In this document: positions 21,801-32,260 of the stretch, piece by piece
How positions within the stretch are numbered: position 1 is the stretch's first letter
How the letters are laid out: each line of letters starts with the position of its first letter
Assembly (NCBI GenBank): GCA_030144725.1
Contig: JASKMD010000008.1
Coordinates: forward strand, 6,079,976-6,143,975
DNA length: 64,000 nucleotides
From: Haematococcus lacustris
Taxonomy: Eukaryota > Chlorophyta > Chlorophyceae > Chlamydomonadales > Haematococcaceae
Reading direction: 5' to 3'
Made by a program: the position numbers and the translations under genes
Notes under the pieces: model-generated
What the model was told of the DNA's origin: nothing
The model's database searches: none
What the model saw: the letters and a program-made list of their open reading frames with translations, nothing else

Positions 21801-24800
21801 AAGAGCGCCTAGGTACCAGCCACCAGGCAAAGGCATGCAGCCGTGGCTAGCGCCTGCAGGGAGGCTAGTCAATGCAAGTCTGACTCACACTGCCAGTGCA
21901 GGGTGGAGCTGCCAGCATCATACAATCCATCCACCTTCCAGACACCTTCCCCACACCCTCTCGACACCTTCCTGACACCTTCCCGATACCTTCTCAACAA
22001 CTTCCCGACACTTTGCACACACCTTCTTTACACCTGTAGAGCCACTGCTCTCAGCAGGGCTGTAAACAGGCAGGGTGCAGCCGTGGCAGTGCAAGCAGCA
22101 GGGCTGTTAGAGGACAGGGGCAGGGCAGGGGCAGGGCGCTGTAGCCGCCATCACCGCTGTCAGCAGCAGGGCACTCACCATGCCCTTGGCCTCGTCGCGG
22201 CGCCTGCGCCACACACACAGTGCGTCCCTCACCAGGTCCCGCTCCTTGCCGTAGTACATGATCACCCTGCACCATGATCACCCTGCACCATGATCACCCT
22301 GCAGCGGTGGTGTTGATGCCGGCCACAGGGGCAGGGGGTGAAGGTCAGGGGCGGCGTCCGGACCATTTGGGCAGCGGAGGAGGCACACACGGAGGAACCA
22401 CCTGCTGCCCCTTCACCACCTCTGCCCCTGCCCCTGCCCCTGCCCCTGCCCCTGCCCCTGCCCCTGCCCCTGCCCCTGCCCCTGCCCCTGCCCCACCTCC
22501 CACAGCCTCACCTCAGTGAGGGGCACCACCTGGCCAGCTCCCTCTGCCAGTTTTCCAGCAGTGAGGCCGGGCAGACAATGAGATGGGGGCGTGGGGCCTT
22601 GACCTTGCCTGCCCCAGCCACCCCTGGCGTGGGTGCAGGCAGGTAGGGGTTGTGTGGCCTAGGGGGGTCGCCAGCCTCCCCCCTGCTGCCGGCAGCCCCA
22701 GCCAGCTGCTCCTGGGCAGCCCAGGCCAGCTTGTTCTGGTGCTGGAGGACGCCAAGGAAGGTGATGGTCTGGGCCGTCTTGCCTAGACCCATCTGCATGG
22801 GGGGTGGGTCATGAGGGGGGTGGGTCATGAGGGGGGTGGGTCATGAGGGGGGTGGGTCATGAGGGGGGTGGGTCATGAGGGGGGTGGGTCATGAGGGGGG
22901 TGGGTCATCAGGGGGGTGGGTCATCAGGGGGGTGGGTCATCAGGGGGGTGGGTCATCAGGGGGGTGGGTCATCAGGGGGGTGGGTCATCAGGGGGGTGGG
23001 TCATCAGGGGGGTGGGTCATCAGGGGGGTGGGTCATCAGGGGGGTGGGTCATCAGGGGGGTGGGTCATCAGGGGGGTGGGTCATCAGGGGGGTGGGTCAT
23101 CAGGGGGGTGGGTCATCAGGGGGGTGGGTCATGAGGGGGGTGGGTCATCAGGGGGGTGGGTCATCAGGGGGGTGGGTCATCAGGGGGGTGGGTCATCAGG
23201 GGGGTGGGTCATCAGGGGGGTGGGTCATCAGGGGGGTGGGTCATCAGGGGGGTGGGTCATCAGGGGGGTGGGTCATCAGGGGGGTGGGTCATCAGGGGGG
23301 TGGGTCATCAGGGGGGTGGGTCATCAGGGGGGTGGGTCATCAGGGGGGTGGGTCATCAGGGGGGTGGGTCATCAGGGGGGTGGGTCATCAGGGGGGTGGG
23401 TCATCAGGGGGGTGGGTCATCAGGGGGGTGGGTCATCAGGGGGGTGGGTCATCAGGGGGGTGGGTCATGAGGGGGGTGGGTCATCAGGGGGGTGGGTCAT
23501 GAGGGGGGTGGGTCATCAGGGGGGTGGGTCATCAGGGGGGTGGGTCATCAGGGGGGTGGGTCATCAGGGGGGTGGGTCATCAGGGGGGTGGGTCATGAGG
23601 GGGGTGGGTCATCAGGGGGGTGGGTCATCAGGGGGGTGGGTCATCAGGGGGGTGGGTCATCAGGGGGGTGGGTCATCAGGGGGGTGGGTCATCAGGGGGG
23701 TGGGTCATCAGGGGGGTGGGTCATCAGGGGGGTGGGTCATCAGGGGGGTGGGTCATGAGGGGGGTGGGTCATCAGGGGGGTGGGTCATCAGGGGGGTGGG
23801 TCATCAGGGGGGTGGGTCATCAGGGGGGTGGGTCATCAGGGGGGTGGGTCATCAGGGGGGTGGGTCATCAGGGGGGTGGGTCATCAGGGGGGTGGGTCAT
23901 CAGGGGGGTGGGTCATCAGGGGGGTGGGTCATCAGGGGGGTGGGTCATCAGGGGGGTGGGTCATCAGGGGGGTGGGTCATCAGGGGGGTGGGTCATCAGG
24001 GGGGTGGGTCATCTGGGACTTTGGGTGAGGGCAGGTGGGGTGAGGGACACCAGCAGGGGCACCACCAGGGTGGTTGACCTATTCTGAGTGTGGGTGTGGT
24101 GGTGGAGGGGAAGGGTGAAGGGGGTGGTGAATGTGGGGGCAGAGGAGCAGATGTCCACAGGGCAGTCCACACTGGCCCTACCTCGTCAGCCAGGATGGCC
24201 CCACCGACTTTCCCGCTCCTGGACAGCACCTGTGATGCAGGCAGTGAGGGCATACAGGGGGCAGTGAGAGCAACGAGGGCAATGAAGGCAGTGAGGGCAG
24301 TGAGGGCAGTGAGGGCATACAGGGGGCAGAGCAAGGGCAGGCCAGCGGGCAGGCCAGCGGGCAGGCAAGCGGGCAGACAAGCGGGGGGGGCGAGGGGCCA
24401 GTATAGGGTGGCATGTAGGGGTGACAAAGCAGCGGCAGGCCGGCCCCCCCTGATGGCTCCTGACCCTGGTCCGGCCGGCTGATGGAGGCGCAGTGGAGTG
24501 TGCTGGGGCTGGGGTGAGTGCTGGGCAGTGCCTGGCCCTTACGGCCAGCCAGCTCACCGTGAGGAAGTTGATGCCCACCAGCTGGTAGCCCTTGAGCCAG
24601 GTGGATACCTCCTCGCCACACGCCTGGCTGACCTGCAGCAGCCAGCAGCAGGGGCAGCGGCTGGGGGAGGGCGGGGTGCAGCCCGGTGTGGCCTCCAGGC
24701 TGTGCTCACAAGGCTGAGGGGAGGGCTGAGGGGGCCAGGGACCGGTGGTGGTAAGGGTGGTGCAGCAGTGTGCGGTGGCTGCTTTCTTCAGCAGGTCAGT

Positions 24801-26785
24801 AGGACAGATGGTGGCAGCTGCTCCGCTCAGCCTTCACATGCCATGCAGCTGCCCTCACATGCATTGCTTTGTGGCAGGTGACTGCTGTGTAGCGGCTGAG
24901 TAGTTCAGCATGCGTTGCACTGCCCAGGGTGCAGTGGCTGACTGCTGCGGTAGTCCACTGTGTGCTGTAGGCCTTTGGCTCAGAGTCAGAGCACTGGCTA
25001 GGCACCTCAGGCAGCTAGATGGCCAGCCTGGTCTGGCCCTGGTCTTGGCTGGTCTTGACAGGAGGCGGCAGCCAGCCTCCTATGTGCATTGTGGGTGGTT
25101 GCAGCATGTGGCATGCAAAGGCTGTGGCGCATGGAGACTGCAGCGCACAGGGCCCCAGGGCATGCACCTGTTCACGTGTGACCAGGGACATGCTGGTGCC
25201 GGCCAGCTGCTCCTCCTGGGTGGCTGCAAACCTGAGCAGGGCAGGGGGGGCAGGCGGCCTGGAGAGCAGCGGTGGGGCAGGGGGGTCTGGGACAGGGGCG
25301 GACTAAAGCGCTGTGGGACTTTGGACCGGGCCGGGGCGGGGCGGGGCGGGGCGGGGCGGGGCGGGGCGGGGCGGGGCGGGGCGGGGCGGGGCGGGGCGGG
25401 GCGGGGCGGGGCGGGGCGGGGCGGGGCGGGGCGGGGCGGGGCGGGGCGGGGCGGGGCGGGGCGGGGCGGGGCGGGGCGGGGCGGGGCGGGGCGGGGCGGG
25501 GCGGGGCGGGGCGGGGCGGGGCGGGGCGGGGCGGGGCGGGGCGGGGCGGGGCGGGGCGGGGCGGGGCGGGGCGGGGCGGGGCGGGGCGGGGCGGGGCGGG
25601 GCGGGGCGGGGCGGGGCGGGGCGGGGCGGGGCGGGGCGGGCTTCTCTCGCCCCTTCCTGTTGCCACCCAGCCATTCCAAGCCACCCAAACTGGCCAACCA
25701 GCCAGCCAGCCAGCCAGCCTTTTCATCCGCCCCTACCTGTCGCTGACCGCCGCTGGTCCCAGCAGCTCCTTTAGCTTCTCACTCAGCTCCTCCACTCGCT
25801 GCAGGAGGCTGGGCCGCTGCTCAGCTGCCTCGCCCTCTGCGTCGCTGTCCTCCGCCCCCTCGGCCTCGCCCATGCGGTAGCGGATGGGTCTCCCACCCCC
25901 ACTGCCAAGTAGCTGGGCAGTGGCCTGCTGACCATGGTGGGCATGTGGGAGGGGCATGGGAGGAGGTGAGCAGCAAGGGCAAGGTGGGAAAGGTGGCAAT
26001 GTGGGGCGGAGCAGGGAGGTGCAGGGCTGGTGGAAGGTAGGGAGGAGGTGGAAGGTGGGGTGGAAGGGGGAAGGAGGTGGGAGAGGGGGAGAGGGCAGGA
26101 AGAAGGAGGGGAGGGGAAAGATAGAAGAGCTTCAGAGTGAGACAGAACAATGCACCGGCGCATGGTGGGGTCCATGCAACAGCAAAAGCCCTGCCACAAG
26201 ATAAGTTCATTGCATCAAGCGCCCAACCACCACCATAAGTAGCAGCAGCAGCAGCAGCAGCACTAGAAGAAGAGGCAGCAGGTGCAGCAGCAGCACCAGC
26301 AGCAGCCTCGGCACCCTACCTGCCCGCTGCCCCCCACCGCTGCCCCTGTGGCTTCATTCATCATGGCGCTGAAGCTGAGGGGGGCTGGGGCATAGGGGCT
26401 GGCACCTCCAGACTGCCCAGCGGTAGCAGCAGGGGCGGAGTGTGTGGCGTACTGGGAGGGGTGGCTGCTGGCTGCAGCTGCGCCACCTTCCTGGTAGCTT
26501 CCATCATGTCTGCGCAGACGCTTGAGTGCCGGACCACCCCCTGTGAGGCCGGGCATAGTCCCTAGGCCCTGCACATCATCATACAGCTGGCTGGCCGCTG
26601 CCTGCCTCTGCTGCTGCTGCTGCTGCTGCTGCTGCAATTGGGTCTGCTGCTGCTGGATCTGAGAGTGATGTGCGTACTGCTGCTGTGCGTACTGCTGATG
26701 CATGTACTGCTGTTGCTGTGGCTGCTGAACCTGCTGAAACTGCCTGTGTTGCTGCTGATGCTGCTGCTGCAGCTGCTGTTGTGCG

Positions 26786-26818
<33 letters not shown>

Positions 26819-27721
26819 AGTGGCTGTGGCTGGTACTGCTGCCGCTGTTGATGTAGGGGAGGGGCGAGTGTTGAGGTGCAGGGTGGCTCGTCCATCATGA
26901 GCAGCGCCTGGAAGCCCCCGCCTGCCGCCCCCCCCAGGCCATAGCCCCCAGGACCTGTCAGTGGCCTGGCCTCCAGCAAGCTCTGCTGATCACTGTGCTC
27001 TAGGCCTGCATCCGCAGCAGCAGGGGCCAGGCAGCCCGCAGCGCTGGCCGGGGGAAAGCTGGCTGCTGCAGCAGGAGGGCTGGACAGCACTTTCAGGCCG
27101 CGCTTGCGGCTGGCGCGCAGGGCTGCCGGGGAAAGGGAGGCTGGGGTGTTGAGGCAGCCTGCCTGGGTGGGGGTTGGGGTGGTTAGTCGGTTTGGTTCGG
27201 CCTGTGGGGACTGCTCAGGGCCCATGCATGTGGTGGTGTGGGAGGCTGCATGGCCGGAGTTGCGGGCAGGCTGCTGGGGAGAGGTCTGGGGGGGGCGGGG
27301 GTAGGTGGCTTTACCAGGACTTGCACACAGCGGCAGGCCTGGGGCATTGTTGGCAGAGGTACAACTAGGCCCATGGGTGCGGCGGCTGGTGTAAACCACA
27401 TCTTCTGCATCAGATCCCAAGCCAGCATCAGCGGGAGGATGATGAGCGTCCTTGCGGGGGTGCACCTGCAACAACATTCTAGTGCTGGTGGGGCACGCTC
27501 CGGCAAAGGCACCTCGGCACCCTGGTACTTCGGTGCACGCGTACCTTCAGTGTCATGGGTGAAGATCCCTGGTGCCGTGGGGCCGGCGCTGCGCTCTTTG
27601 CCCCAAAGCTGAACTGCGCAAATTTGTTGCTGTTGCTGTACGGAGCTTCCTGAGCTTGGTTTCGCAAACGCGCCAAGGAGAGCAGGGGCTTCCCGCGGGG
27701 CGCTTCGTCGTCACCATCCAT
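15818..27721 (-). CDS. SNF2-family chromatin remodeller, SMARCAD1/Fun30/CHR19 type, about 1238 aa
   Basis: Eighteen exons join in phase: 27721-27545, 27465-26320, 25924-25737, 24627-24558, 24229-24182, 22792-22512, 22266-22179, 21643-21518, 21106-20994, 20769-20651, 20294-20158, 19448-19335, 19043-18765, 17956-17791, 17421-17279, 16994-16923, 16494-16313 and 16085-15818 (stop TAG). The N-terminal 440 residues are low-complexity with poly-Gln. The ATPase starts at YQLVGINFL and ILADE|MGLGKT (about aa 540-550), then [36 protein letters not shown] (about 753-762) and LLTGTPLQND. The second lobe has [39 protein letters not shown] (about 1113-1127) and [23 protein letters not shown] and the [11 protein letters not shown] segment match the SMARCAD1/CHR19 subgroup, which slides or evicts nucleosomes during resection and heterochromatin upkeep. 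Inserts: an acidic exon (667-708) and an RG-rich exon (870-962). No CUE domain was recognised. The C-terminus is Lys-rich. Confidence 0.93.
17556..17638. repeat. CCCCTG hexamer array in a remodeller intron
   Basis: About 13 copies of CCCCTG in the intron between the 17956-17791 and 17421-17279 exons. Confidence 0.9.
18355..18421 (+). repeat. Interstitial telomere-like TTAGGG tract in a remodeller intron
   Basis: GGTTAGGGT units and variants (TTTAGG, GTTGGGG) form a short degenerate telomere-like tract in the intron between 18765 and 17956. Confidence 0.8.
22429..22495. repeat. CCCCTG hexamer array in a remodeller intron
   Basis: About 11 copies of CCCCTG between the exons ending at 22512 and starting at 22266. 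Same unit as 17556-17638. Confidence 0.9.
22799..24012. repeat. 16-bp minisatellite, about 76 copies, filling a remodeller intron
   Basis: The unit on the plus strand is GGGGGGTGGGTCATCA. Most units read CATCA; a minority read CATGA, clustered at the left end and scattered afterwards. It occupies almost all of the intron (22793-24181) that separates ILADE from MGLGKT. Open frames across it are artefacts of the repeat. Confidence 0.97.
25331..25640. repeat. GGGGC array in a remodeller intron
   Basis: About 62 copies of GGGGC on the plus strand (CCCCG in the transcript), between the exons 25924-25737 and 24627-24558. Confidence 0.97.
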
Positions 27722-29609
27722 GAGTTTGAGCGGCGAGGTCGCCGGGAACAAATTGAATTGCTAATTTTGCAAGATTTGTGCCTTCTCCTGCTTAAAGCGT
27801 GATCCTCCTCGTCTCTATCTCCCCTCTATGTTGCGGCACTCGCATCATTGCTCATCTCTAGCATAAGAACCACAGGCTGTCATACGACGCAGCTCCTGCC
27901 CGGTCACAGGTTTTCGACAAACGTAGCTCGACCTGAGTCTGGAAACCCAATGAGCGTCCATGTAGCGAGTAAGCCATGAACTACGCGTCGTGTTCTATTG
28001 TTGTCAGTGTCGCAAGCAAAGTGTTACAGCGTCCTCTGTTTGCAATGCATGCCTCCATCGGACCGATGTCTGCACTTCATAGGGATGGCGTACTTGTCTA
28101 AGGACATCATGTTGACACTGTGCGCCATCACAATTACCCAGAGCGCTGGTCTAATCCCAGTCTGATTCTGTTCTCTTAAAAAAAAACGTCAAACCATTGA
28201 TGTATGGATGCTTAGATATGCGGGCAAGCCCCTGCCCACAAGGCTGCATCCTCCTGCACAGCAATGCTTTGGTCACGCCAGTCACAACCAACGACAAACG
28301 ACCACGACGTCACCCCCTCGTCCCTTACTAGGGCCTCCGTTTGTGTCGGAAGTCACAAAAGAACACTGTTAAAGACATTGCCTGCCTGCCTGCCTGCCTG
28401 CCTGTGGATTCATGGAGTGATACATGGAGTGATTACTTTACCGATCATTCCATGAATGCCTCTCCTCACTTCCCAGGACTTCCAGGACAACACGTCAGCC
28501 AGCCCCAACAACTGTGACGCAGCCCCGCGCAGCCCCGCCCCGCATAGCTGTGGTGAACACTACAAACATGTCCTTGCTAGCCAAGTGCCACCTAGCCTCT
28601 GCCGCTGCATCCTCCCCACCCCCTACTCCTACCCTCAGCACTACTTGGTCCATGCAGGCATGGCCGCGAAGCTGAACAGGAACCGTGTTGCATGCAGTCG
28701 CACGAGTTGGGGTGCGTTCCTCTTGGCATAGTAGCTGACCACGCCAGCATCATCACAAGCAAGCATCAGCCTTGAAGTGCATTGCAAAAAGTCCCCAACA
28801 CCGCAATTCTGGCACATGGCTCGCCCATGTATGGGTGATTGCCACCCAGGCCCCCACCCCACATTGGGGGGCCAGAGTGGGAGGGTGTCAGGCTCCTGCA
28901 TTGCTTGAGCTGCACTGGCCCAGTCTGAGGGCAGCCAAGCAGCCTCACGGCTGACGGCTTGAGTGATTTCTTATTTACCTTCCAAGCAAGCACCAGCAAA
29001 GCCCAGTGAGCATCATGCACAGAGTGACCCAGCCCTTCAATCAGCCAGCCCACCAGCCATGGCGACCGCCCCAGCTTGCCTCATACCCCCCAGGTCCATT
29101 CCACTTCCATCCCCTACACCCCAGCAGCAGGCCTGGCAGATACTGCCTGCAAGGACGGCCCCGGGGGGTGGCCCGGGACGTGCCTGGCCTGCTAGCCGCT
29201 GCAGCAAACAGCTCGCCTGCCCTCAGCCTCTGCCCTCAGCCTCTGCCTGCCGCCTCCACCCCAACCATCATGGGCCTAGGCAGGCAGCTGACCAGCCCCG
29301 CCCAGCCCTCTGTGTGGCCACAACCAGCCGTCCAGGTGCCCCTGCCACCGCTGAGGCAGCCGCTGCTCAGGCTTGGGCTGACTGCAGCGGAGGTCCACCC
29401 ACAGGCCTGGGGCTGAGTGCAGCTGAGCCGTCCCTTGTACTGTGCAAAGCTGCTGAACCACCACTGCCTGGGGGTGCCTGCCTGGCCTGCATGGCTTGCT
29501 GGCCACTGCAGCAGCAGCTCGCCTGCCTGCCGCTTCTGCCTTCAGCCTCTGCCCTCAGCTGACCAGCCCCGCCCAGCCCCCTGTGTGGCCGCACCCTGGC
29601 CATTGTGTG
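27722..29609. other. Intergenic region between the remodeller start and the SAND-like gene stop
   Basis: The remodeller promoter must lie just above 27721. A solo family-B-like terminus is near 28308-28345 (CCTCGTCCCTTACTAGGG). A TGCC tetramer run lies at 28380-28403. A minus-strand ORF at 28901-28641 (ending FAAMPAWTK) has no recognised homology and is not called a gene. 29270-29420 and 29560-29600 share a GACCAGCCCCGCCCAGCCC motif. Confidence 0.45.
28308..28345 (-). mobile_element. Solo terminus resembling Fanzor family B element end
   Basis: CCCCCTCGTCCCTTACTAGG followed by GCCTCCGTTTGTGTCGG matches the reverse complement of the element end at 56580-56616 and the solo ends at 60722 and 62473. 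Confidence 0.6.
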
Positions 29610-29743
29610 TCAGGCCACCAGGGTGGGGGAGTCTGTGAGCACGCCCTCGAAGGAGCCGTAGGGGCAGGAGGCCGTGACCCCGATCTCCCCATTGGGCAGC
29701 ATGCGCACCTCATGCACTATGAAGGGCGCCTGGGCGGCCTGCC

Positions 29744-29820
<77 letters not shown>

Positions 29821-32228
29821 TAGTGATTGATGTGGAGATGGACACCATGTGCCAAGCAAGCTCATGGCCATTAGGAAGGATGAGCATCAGTTCACGCTGC
29901 TCCTATGTCCTGTACCCTACCTTCCCTTGTGAAGGTCCTCCTCCCTCCCTGCCTGCAAGACCCACCCCTGAGGGCCCTCCCCCCTGCTCACCCCTCTCTC
30001 CTCCCCCTCCCACCCCACCCCTTGCCCCACCTCCATGCCTCCCCCTGCCCCACCCCTCTGCCTCCCCCTCCCCCTGCCCACCCCTCTGCCCCACCCCCCT
30101 GCCCCACCCCTCTGCCCCACCCCTCTGCCTCCCCCTGCCCCACCCCTCTGCCTCCCCCTGCCCCACCCCTCTGCCACCCCCCCGGCCCACCATGAGCAGA
30201 TCTTCTGTCACTGGCTTGCGCATGCGCCTGTTGCCAGCCCTGCCCGGCACTGACACCCGGCCCGCCTCCACCTCCTCCTCGCTGCTCTCCCCCAGGATGG
30301 TCTGGGCCGCCCTGATGGCCGCCGCCGCCGCCGCATCCGGATCGCTGCTGTCCACATTGTGGTCATACCCCACATGGTACCTCCTGCCCGCCACCTTGAG
30401 CAGGGCAGCTGCCCCAGCAGGCCAGCCTGGCTGCTGCACTGCGGCTGCTATGGAAGAGCGGGAAGCTGGCGGGAAGGTGCTGTCATCAACCTCCTGCCCC
30501 TCCTGACCCTCATCATCCTCCCCCTCCCCCTCCCCCTGCCCCGGCCCAGCAGCTCGTAGTCGTCCACTGTGTCCAGGTCAGCCGTGGCGTCATCGCGTGT
30601 GGCAGGGGGGCTGCAGTCGGAGTCGTGCCCGTTCTCTGCCCCCCGCGCACTGCCATTGGCAGCAGGGTCTGCGTCAGTGCCCCGCTCCTCCTGCTCCTCC
30701 CCCCCTGCCCCTACCTGCACTGGCTCGGGCTGAGGTTCACCCAGCTGGGGGGCCGCATGGCTGTCTCCCGCTGCTGGGCCATCGTTTAGTGCCAGCAGCA
30801 GGTGGGCGGGGTCAGTGTGCCTGTCCTGACCCTGGGCATGAGAGGGGTCATGGGGCTGGCCCATCCGCCCAGGCTGCCCTGACCGCTGCCCCGGCCACCT
30901 GACCCCTGATCTGAATCCAGATCCAGATCCCGGGACACCATGCAAGTGTGATCTGTGACCTAGAACAGCTCCCGGCCCCCCAGCTGTGAGGTGCAGGCCC
31001 TGGGCATCATGTCCCCTCCCCTGCCGCCCTCCTCCCCCCTCCTCCTCCTCCTCCTCCTCCCCCCCACCCCCCGCTGCCTCCATGCCCTCAGCCACGCGGG
31101 CCCCCTGCAGCAGGGCATCCAGCCCAGGGGCCGGCAGGCCCAGGTCCAGGCCATGGAACCCGGGGCGCTGCTGACCCTCAAGCCCCACACGGCCCAGCCG
31201 CCCCCGGCCCCCGGCAGCAGCCAGCCCTCCACCAGGCCGCTGTGCCCCCCCAGCAGCAGGCCCCCCCCGAGGGGCTCCACCAAGCACCCCCCCCAACCCC
31301 TGGGCGCCAGGTGGGCCCTGGCCGCCCCACCCCCCTCCTCCCCCGGCCATAAGCGAAGTGCGTTGCCGTGACGCCAGCATGGGGGCGGAGGGGGCGTCAA
31401 GACCAGGACCCCGCCCCCTGGGGGGGCCCATGCCCATGTATGCGCCCGACCTGGCTGCCAGCTCGGCCTGGGCCATCCCCCTCATGATGGCGCCAGCAGC
31501 GGTCAGCAGCTCCAGCTGGGCCGCGATGTGCTGCTTCCAGTAGTGCACGTGCTCCTCTGTGTAGCCCTGCTGCTGCAGGTTGCTGGCCAGCTGCTCCGCA
31601 CTCACGCCACACACACCCAGCCCAGGGGTGATGCCCATCATGCCCATCCACGCGGGCATCACCCTCGCGCGGCTGCCTGGGGAGCTGATGTGTGACCCAG
31701 GGCCAGGGAGGAGTGACCCAGGCCCTGAGGGTCCTCGCCCAGGCTGGGATGCCCCCACGACCCCCTTACCCGACCAACCTGCGGGCGGCTGCCTGCCTGA
31801 CCTCCCCCCACCCCCAGCTGACCTGGCCACCCCCCCCGGCCCCTGCTGCGTGCTGGGCAATGCTCGTGGCCCATCACTGCTGCCCGGCGCTGGCCCTGAC
31901 CAGGGCAGGTTTGTGGGGTAGGGGCCATGGGGGCGGTAGGGGGGGCCCCCCGGGGGTGCTGCTCCGGCCTGTCGATAGGGTGCAGGAGGAGGAGGGGCTG
32001 CTTGACCAGGGCTGGGCGGGGGCGCTGGGCGGGGGCCCTGCCTGTTGCCAGCAGGGCGCGGTCCGAGGCGTCTGGGCTCATGAACGCCCCGCTGGGGCGC
32101 CGCTGGCCCCGCGCCCCTGCCTGCTGCTCCCCCCCGCTGTCCTCCCCCCCACCATCTGCATCGCCATCTGCACCCCGGGACCGTTTGCGGGCCTGGCCAC
32201 TGACCCCACCCCCCCCTGGGCCCACCCC

Positions 32229-32260
<32 letters not shown>

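Noticed and set aside
22799..24012. Possible CRISPR-like array
   Set aside because: The units are directly adjacent with no unique spacers, in an intron of a eukaryotic gene.
22875..24087. 400-codon plus-strand frame of repeated [11 protein letters not shown]
   Set aside because: It is the 16-bp minisatellite read as protein, lying inside an intron of the opposite-strand remodeller.
27822..28260. tRNA or other small structured RNA gene
   Set aside because: No cloverleaf with A- and B-box consensus could be assembled from the sequence.
28641..28901. Minus-strand ORF ending FAAMPAWTK as a separate gene
   Set aside because: No family resemblance, no convincing upstream exon, and it lies in a spacer; kept only as a remark.
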